Position numbers and translations under genes: made by a program
In this document: positions 58,063-64,000 of the stretch, piece by piece
How the letters are laid out: each line of letters begins with the position of its first letter
Position numbering within the stretch: position 1 is the stretch's first letter
DNA from: Capitulum mitella
Taxonomy: Eukaryota; Arthropoda; Thecostraca; Pollicipedomorpha; Pollicipedidae
Length of the DNA stretch: 64,000 nt
NCBI GenBank assembly: GCA_030062745.1
Contig: CP099844.1
Location: 21,948,596 to 22,012,595 of the forward strand
Reading direction: 5' to 3'
Notes under the pieces: generated by a model
The model's input: the letters and a program-made list of their open reading frames with translations, nothing else
The model's database searches: none
What the model was told of the DNA's origin: nothing

Positions 58063-61000
58063 AGTGGCACAGACTTCCGTTATAAAAGGTACTTTCTGCA
58101 TTGACGCAGGTGGTCCTTAAATATCCTGACGTCTAAGAACGTGCGGGAAATTGCCAGACCGGCACCGTGGGTTGCCGTGGCATGGCAAGGCGTGGTACTT
58201 CAAATATATAAGTCATAGTCTGCAAACGATGGCCAGAATATTGGCGAGATGTTGCGGCAGCTTCGATTCTTCCCTAATTGAGACAGTAGGTTGCCTGTCC
58301 GGGATAGTTTCTGTTAATCTAATCTATTCCCAAAATACATTTTCTCACCGAATTTTGGCCATATGTTTTTCAACACTGCGCAGAAGTGTAAAAGCTGTCC
58401 TAACACAGGCAGAACAAACTTTTCCATTTCCAGGTTATCGGCCCCAAAATAAAAAAGTCACCTCAGATTGAAATATTCGCCTTAGGCCCGCCTCAATGAG
58501 CTATCATCAACATTCGTCATTATCTGCAGTCTTGGCCATGCCATGTTCGTTAAGCAGATGAAGCATGCTCATGGGATGCTCAAACCCATGCACTAGGAGC
58601 AGCAAGATTGACGGTTTTAATACATGCCTGATTAATTTTCTGTTTTCCTCGCGTAAAACTCGGGTTTAACCGCCTAGTTCAATGAAGTTCTACCAATCAG
58701 GTACTGGGATTTTAGCAGGGTTTTCGGATCAGGATGATTGGTGATGACTACAGCACTGTTGGACTGTTACCGCATTCATATAAACCTTATCTCACCATAG
58801 CGAAACCGCCCTGCGCACCAGCTCGCCCTTCAGTTTTCTTGCGCTTGAACACATCAAAGATGGGTATCATCATTTTTAACGTGCTTACGATGCAATGAAA
58901 CGCCTTGGCCGCCCACCAGACAATCGCGGCATCGGGTGCCGGCGTTCTAATTACGAAACACGCTCGCCAGCGGTCACTAGGTGTTCCTGCAATACGTATT
59001 ATAAAGTGATGCTTCTAAGTGTGCTCCCACATTACTCAGTGATTCAACACATCCTTCGTTGATAACATGCTGCTTTGCGAGCGCAGCGCTTTATGGAATA
59101 CCTTCTTGGGTACGCTAGTACACCTGGCTGTTTTTTTCCTTGCATGGGCAAAGGATCTTGACTGGGGGGGCAAAGTGCCCGACTGGGGGGGCATTTGCCC
59201 CCCCAGTTAACATGTTAAAATAGGCCCTGCCATGACAGTTCCCCCTTTTTTATGTCCCTGGCACCGCCTATGATAACATTATACAAACATTGTAATGCGA
59301 TTTGTACTTCTTTAGCATAACATGACTAGCAGAAGCTAAAAAAGTGTTTTGGCCTCTTTTGTTCATTCCGTTATTAGAAAATTAATCCTCCTATTTTTGA
59401 AACCCTGTGAACGCCCATGAATTTTCTCAAAATTTTAAATTTGCATACCCATGGTAAAAGCCCTATCCATAATCTCTCGTTTCATGCCAGTTTCATCGAA
59501 ATCGGTCCATAAACAACGGAGTTATAAGAAGTCAAAAAGTACCCCCCATTTTGACATTTTTGGCCCCCTGTATCCAAAAATTTCAAAATTTGGAAAATTT
59601 CTTTTTATAAAAATGTAGTTGATGTCACGGCAAATCGATTGCCGTTTGTTGCGATGAAATCGGATAAGTAGTTCTCGAGATCTCAGGGGGGGGCCGAATC
59701 CGCCCCCCCTGCCGGGAATCGGCCATACCGTCCAGCCCTCCGGGAATAGGGTTAAAGGTCCCTCTCTAGCAGTCTCAGTGGACCCGCTGCGGTCCTGGGT
59801 ACACCTCTTATCGTCTCTGGGAAACATTTTTGCCATCTCAGGGGCCCTCTGGTAGTTACAAAACACCTTTTGGCAATTTGGCAAATTTCAAGGCCCCTGT
59901 GCAATTTCATAGACCCTCTGAACGTGTTCGGTGGTCCCTATGGCTGTGTCAGGGGTCTTCCTCTGTTACATGAGGTATATCTGGCAGTCTTTTAGGACCC
60001 CTCTAGCCGTAACAACCCTAGCCGTTTTGTTGGCGCTTCATGGGCCTCGCTGGCAGTCTCATGGGGATCTTGTCCGTGCCAGGAGCCCACTTATTACATT
60101 CGGGGACCCTCTGTCCGCCCTGCGCCTCCATAAAGCCCAAATACCGTCTCAGAGGCACTCATCTGCGGTGTACAGGCCCATCTTGCCGTCCCAGAAACCA
60201 CTTGGCATTCCCGGGGACCCCTGACAGCATCAAGAACCCCAAAGGTTTCAAAAAGGCCAGTGCAGCCCATTTGTGGCTCCTCTCGAGACTGAGTAGGTTA
60301 TCGACGAATCCCCGTTCAGTGGACCCCTCTGGCTGGCCAGGGCCTCCTTATTCCGTGCCATCTAAAGTTCTTTCCGTCTCAAGTGCCTCTCTGGCAGTGT
60401 GAGCGGTCTCATGGACCCTTTGCCGTGTTGGGGCCCCTTGCAGTCCCAGGTGCCCTCGAAGAGTTCCAATGACCCTTCTTTCTATCTTAGGGGCCATCTT
60501 ACCGTGTCAGGGTCTCATTAACCCTCCCGGAGGCCCTCTGACTACATCAAGAACCTTCAGCTTTTCACTCTCAGGGGTCCCCTAGGGACTAAGTCTTCAT
60601 CTTGGCCATCTCAGGGGCCCTATGAGCCATCTGGCGGTCTCGGGAACAGCCTGCCGTACTGGGACCCTGTTGTGGTCTCAGAGGCCCTTTGGGAGCTTCA
60701 GGGACCCTCTATGCGCCTCAGAGGTCATCTAGCCCTCCAGGAGGCCTCTCTGACTGCATCAAGAGCATGTCAGGTTTTTATAGAGACCCCGTGAAGCTCA
60801 TACGGGGTCCCTTCGGGCTTCCTTTTAAGTCTAACAGAGGCCCCTTCTCAGTCCTCAGGGGGGAGGGGGCGGCCACCCCAATTGCTCCGCCTTTGGATCC
60901 GCGGCTGGCCCTCGTAATGATTGGGACCCCATGTAGTTAAAATTACTGTCGGTTTGTAAAGGTGCCTCATTGAAGTGTAAACGGGCCCATGCTCACCTGT

Positions 61001-62004
61001 AACGACGTTCCTGGCGATCTGGCGGGTGCCTGTTACAGGTCGGCAGGGGCATCTGTACAGGAAAGCAGGGGCTCCTGAACGATCGTTTAGGGTCACCTGT
61101 TGGCCGGGGGGCCACTGCCTGTCTGTAGAGGGCATTCTATCTGTCTGTTAAGGGCCCATGTCGACCTCTGGAGGCAGGGGCAGGGCCCTTTTTCCAGACC
61201 GGAAGGAGGTCCCTTCAGAGGCTAGCAGGGGTCCTTTATGGGTTTACAGGGGGCCCTCCTGAAACAAGCTGTGAATTCCCCTACAAGCTAGCAGGGGCCT
61301 CTAAACGCTCATTCAGACCACTGGCCTCTCTTCATAGCACAAAGCCTTCTTGTACATTCGGAGTACGTTTTCTTTCGGTTCGTACATCGATTTTTTCTTT
61401 TTCTAATAGCGTAAGGCTGATTTTTCACGATTTTGATGCAGTGGCCGAAATTTCTGGGGGGGGGGCAAAAACATAGTTTTGCCCCCCCAGCCGTCAGGCT
61501 GGGGGGGCGGCCGCCCCTCCTGCCCCCTTTTACGCCGTCGCTGGACACATCACTTTACGCATTCTTTTATACTTTCTGTAAATGTTTTATCCATTGCGGT
61601 CGTTTCTTTCGTTATTTTTGCCCAATTCCCTTTAAAACTAGCTAAAAATATTGCAGGGGTCCAAACCAACATTGAAGGGACCCACATCAACATTGGGTTG
61701 GCCAGGGCCCCCTCGAAAGAACAGAGATCGACACCCCTGCATTCGAGTGTTTTATTTCACCCGTATACCAAAGCAGAACCTGTTTATCGAATGAGATTAA
61801 TTACAAAGCATCATAGGGCTGCTAGACTGTGATTAAAATGAGCCCGAGTTTCGCGTGGCCGACTTGCTGGGAATGCGTATAGTGCGGACATGACTGTCGT
61901 TGAAACGGCCGAGCATGGCTTGACCACTGACGATGAGTCTTACCAAACGGTATGGTCAAGCTCTGCTTCACAGTTTTCTCGTAATGGTGGCCTTGAGTCT
62001 GCAA

Positions 62005-62125
62005 GGGCGCGGGAAACCAGGGGGAGGTGGGGCAGCATCCCCAACTTTCTGAAATTTGGCATTGACCCTGTGGGAGTCAACTGGCAAGAATGGACCCGAA
62101 ATGTTTGTTTGCCCCACGGGTGGAA
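62005..62125 (+). repeat. Short interspersed repeat, paired with 51865-51985
   Basis: See the partner copy. The similarity extends from the CCCCAACTTT block through AAATTTGGCATTG to GACCCGAAATG. Confidence 0.65.
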
Positions 62126-62551
62126 CTTTTGGGGCATTTTGGTGGCCTCCCCCCGTTGATTCGGGATTTTTAACATCCGTTCTTTTCGTGTTGCATGGCA
62201 AGAATCACCTAAAAACGTCGGAATTAGTCGAAAATAGCACAGCCTCCAGTCATTTTTACAAAGGCCCGCCCTGTTCACCCCTCCCCCCTTACTGTGGAGG
62301 AGTTCCCGCGCCCCTATGAGTCTGTCACAGGGTTGAGGGAGAAATGGTACACGGTGTTGAAGCTGTAGCATACCTGCACTCCCAATACGGGCTTGCGAGG
62401 AACATCGTACCTGCCACCACATACCATTTTGTTTGGTCCCGTTGCTCCCCAGTAAGTCTTATCTCTCCTCCTTCAGCTCCATTTCTCTCAACTTTGAGGC
62501 TTTTTTGGAAAAAAACAAAGACGTGTGTTTTTCCAAAATATGAAATGATTA

Positions 62552-62754
62552 ACAGTGATGCTTTATCATTTCTCTCATTTGATAAATAGGTTCCGTTTCG
62601 GTAAACGGTTGAAATGTGGACATTCGAGTGTCCCATATACGGGTCAAATGTGACAACAGGGGAGAACCGGGAGAGAAGGGGATGGATCCATGTCCTTCTC
62701 TCCCGGTTCCTCTTTTTTTTGCAGTTCTGCGCGTGTGTCCCGAATGTTATAATG
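62552..62754 (-). repeat. S repeat, uninterrupted copy
   Basis: About 203 bp, colinear in reverse with 52637-52769 joined to 61748-61816. It reads straight through GACATTCGAGTGTCCC, the place where R inserted in the other copy, so it is the empty-site reference. Confidence 0.75.
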
Positions 62755-63812
62755 CATTCAAGTACCCGCCTCTTTTAATCCTGTTTTCATGGTTTAACGT
62801 TCATCGGTGAAAACCCGAGTTCGTCGGACGCGATGTGAAAAATGAACGTTGAAACGATGAAATGATGGTTGCTTTCTAGCCATGTAGCATCGCCAAAAAA
62901 TAAACGAGACCAGAATAAAGGAGAGGGCAGAACGCCAAGACCCGGGCGTGCCAAAGAACGAAATGCTACGAACGTATGCACACCGCCATGCTGCCCGCTA
63001 TAGCGCGCCATCATCCGCTGATCGAACCCTGCCGGCCAATCGAATAGCAGTTGCTTTAGCACTGCGCCGCCCTAATCCACCGAGTCCTTTGGTCATTAAA
63101 AGATAGGCTCTACGTCTAAAAGAAAAACATTAACGGCCGAGTGAGTGAAGCAATTATGAAGGCTCGTTACATAATTTATGAAGGTCCGTTTCAGAAAATA
63201 AGTGCTTGTGGTCTCTCGGAAATCCTTCTTATTCTGTCTCTCAGCTAAGTGTTGGCCGCATTGAAAGGCTAGGAATAAGCGAATCCCCTGTGTCTTTTCC
63301 TCTGGACCAACCATAGTTATCCTACTGCCTAAGGAACATTTGGAATGTAGCAGAAACTAGCACCTCTTCAGTCAAAAGGGCAATGACGTCATCAAGCATG
63401 TCAACTGAATGGAAGCCCAGGTAGCAATTTTCATGTCCTTGGTTGGGTGCTCGAACGTCTGGTTTGTAAGTTGTGAACATCATAGTCGCTCGGCGTTGCG
63501 TGATATATACGGCATTGCAGATTTGAGAGCTGCGATGCCGCTGGGCATGTGGATCGTGGTAGGCTAAAAGATACAGTGACGTTAAGTCAAAAGCAAAAAC
63601 CACATAGGACGGCTGGGCAGCGTGCGGGCAAGCGCTGTTGAAATAGGATCTTGGCACCAGGCAAGGCCTTACGCACCGTATTGAGTTTAATCAACTCTTG
63701 TGCACTGGGTCTTGCGCTGTTCGTACATTTGAATAAATTTTTAGTCACTTCATCAGCAACCATAGGTACCAGAACACCAGCCAGTTTTGAGGCCCCTGTT
63801 GGTGAAGGGGAA
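62755..63812. other. Upstream region of the cullin-4 exon
   Basis: No repeat or gene recognised. The frame of the cullin exon is open back to 63651 (54 codons) but reads nothing cullin-like there. An acceptor-like CAACCATAG (ending near 63765) suggests that the exon may start close to 63766. Confidence 0.4.
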
Positions 63813-63948
63813 ATGGCTGAAGCTGTTCAGTCCAAACGAGCAAATTTTTCTGCAATTAATCTTGGAGGAAATGGCATCAGTGCTGCAGCAGGCCAAGCTG
63901 CTGCCAAGACAGGGTCAGCAAAGAAGTTGGTCATCAAAAACTTAAGAG
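63813..63948 (+). CDS. Cul4: Cullin-4, first coding exon (partial)
   Basis: Residues MAEAVQSKRANFSAI then a glycine/alanine-rich linker and TGSAKKLVIKNLR. The KKLVIKNF/L motif is the conserved N-terminal segment of CUL4A/CUL4B, which in those proteins follows a variable low-complexity leader as seen here. Cullin-4 is the scaffold of CRL4 ubiquitin ligases: its N-terminal part binds DDB1 and its C-terminal part binds RBX1. The exon ends at AG/GTAAGT (donor GT at 63949-63950), a near-perfect donor, after 45 codons plus one base. The start was set at the ATG at 63813, which has G at -3 and +4. The remaining exons lie beyond the window. The call rests on one short motif, so a different protein sharing it is possible but unlikely. 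Confidence 0.72.
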
Positions 63949-64000
63949 GTAAGTGGCTAGGCTTGTTCTGGTTAGGTATTCCAGGTGCGTGGTACTGAAA

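Larger units (their letters stand above)
55141..59229 (-). mobile_element. hAT superfamily DNA transposon, 4,089 bp, with decayed transposase
   Basis: 15 bp perfect terminal inverted repeats CAGGGCCTATTTTAA / TTAAAATAGGCCCTG. Perfect 8 bp target-site duplication CCATGACA at 55133-55140 and 59230-59237. Subterminal ACTGGGGGGGCA motifs (two direct, one inverted) lie at 59160-59205. The transposase reading frame occupies 55764-58062 on the minus strand; the region 58063-59150 upstream of it shows no gene. It is the youngest layer of the nest by position, though its gene is already decayed. Confidence 0.92.
54442..59751 (-). mobile_element. piggyBac-like TTAA element split by a hAT transposon
   Basis: Ends CCCTATTCCCG (54442) and CGGGAATAGGG (59751) with perfect TTAA duplications at 54438-54441 and 59752-59755. 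Without the hAT insertion it is about 1,213 bp, against 1,207 bp for the copy at 32224, to which it is colinear in reverse. Non-coding. The TGACCT half-site cluster is at 54771-54810 and 55065-55110. Confidence 0.9.
53067..61543 (+). mobile_element. L element, copy D, split by a piggyBac-like insertion
   Basis: Left end CAGGGACGGCGGACTGC, right end (inverted) CAGCGACGGCG. Perfect 8 bp duplication GACACATC at 53059-53066 and 61544-61551. Without the inserted DNA it is about 3.16 kb, close to copy A. Minisatellite parts lie at 54050-54437 and 59756-61290. Removing the insertion restores the GCAGTCTTAAAGGTC region seen as GCAGTCTGAAAGGTC in copy C. Confidence 0.87.
52770..61739. mobile_element. 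R element (hAT-type MITE) split by L copy D
   Basis: Ends CAGGGGCGTCAATTT (52770) and, from the right, CAGGGGTGTCGATCT (61739). Target duplication CACTCGAG (52762-52769) and CATTCGAG (61740-61747), 7 of 8. Its own sequence is 52770-53066 plus 61552-61739; the intact relative is 37374-37777. A TA microsatellite (52988-53024) has expanded in the left half. Confidence 0.82.
52637..61816 (+). repeat. S repeat (about 200 bp) split by nested insertions
   Basis: The S halves 52637-52769 and 61748-61816 together match, in reverse, the uninterrupted copy 62552-62754. The copies share ATAACATTCGG, the CCGGTTCT/CCTTCTC block, GGGACACTCGA, and then the right-hand AGCAGAACCTGTTTATC versus CGGAACCTATTTATC. 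Class unknown. It is the outermost recognisable layer of the nest. Confidence 0.75.

Overview
This is a eukaryotic, probably arthropod (chelicerate or crustacean), genome window. It has GT-AG splice sites, a Kozak-type start codon, an AATAAA signal and no prokaryotic gene structure. The invertebrate call is inference: it rests on the transposon families and on protein resemblance from memory, and no species can be named. Only two stretches look like normal host genes: an intronless aldo-keto reductase (28090-29061, +) and the first coding exon of a cullin-4 (63813-63948, +), which runs off the right edge. Almost everything else is transposable elements and their debris.

Layout. 1-2568 is one copy of an unclassified repeat whose second copy lies at 30721-34531. 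4246-7647 is a small hAT-type MITE split by a 3.2 kb non-autonomous hAT-type element, here called L. 8774-17667 holds two almost identical 4.2 kb blocks on either side of exactly 500 N, probably a false (haplotype) duplication. 18652-19718 is the 3' exon of a P-element/THAP9-like transposase. 20557-24771 is an old, broken Ty3/gypsy fossil. It abuts a truncated L copy (24772-26793) that carries its own MITE. The aldo-keto reductase and a LINE scrap follow. The second copy of the 2.5 kb repeat contains a piggyBac-like TTAA element. 37374-37777 is an intact 404 bp hAT-type MITE (here R). 38966-43045 is a complete L copy. 43900-45132 is a LINE fragment split by a 271 bp MITE, with a second 271 bp MITE at 45642-45912. 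47511-49330 is a dead Tigger/pogo transposon.

The most striking structure is 52637-61816, a five-layer nest of insertions. A 4,089 bp hAT element with a decayed transposase sits in a piggyBac-like MITE, which sits in an L element, which sits in an R MITE, which sits in a further repeat (S). The hAT, L, R and piggyBac-like layers all have readable target-site duplications (CCATGACA, GACACATC, CACTCGAG/CATTCGAG and TTAA). Other copies in the same window serve as references for four layers: R at 37374, L at 4371 and 38966, the piggyBac-like element at 32224, and S at 62552. The hAT transposase family, known mostly as uncharacterised arthropod or cnidarian proteins, is tied to the hAT superfamily here by its 8 bp target-site duplication and CAGGG termini.

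L elements are unusual because their body is not a gene. It is about 1.5-2 kb of degenerate minisatellite rich in GGGCCC. The piggyBac-like elements carry a conserved cluster of TGACCT/AGGTCA half-sites.
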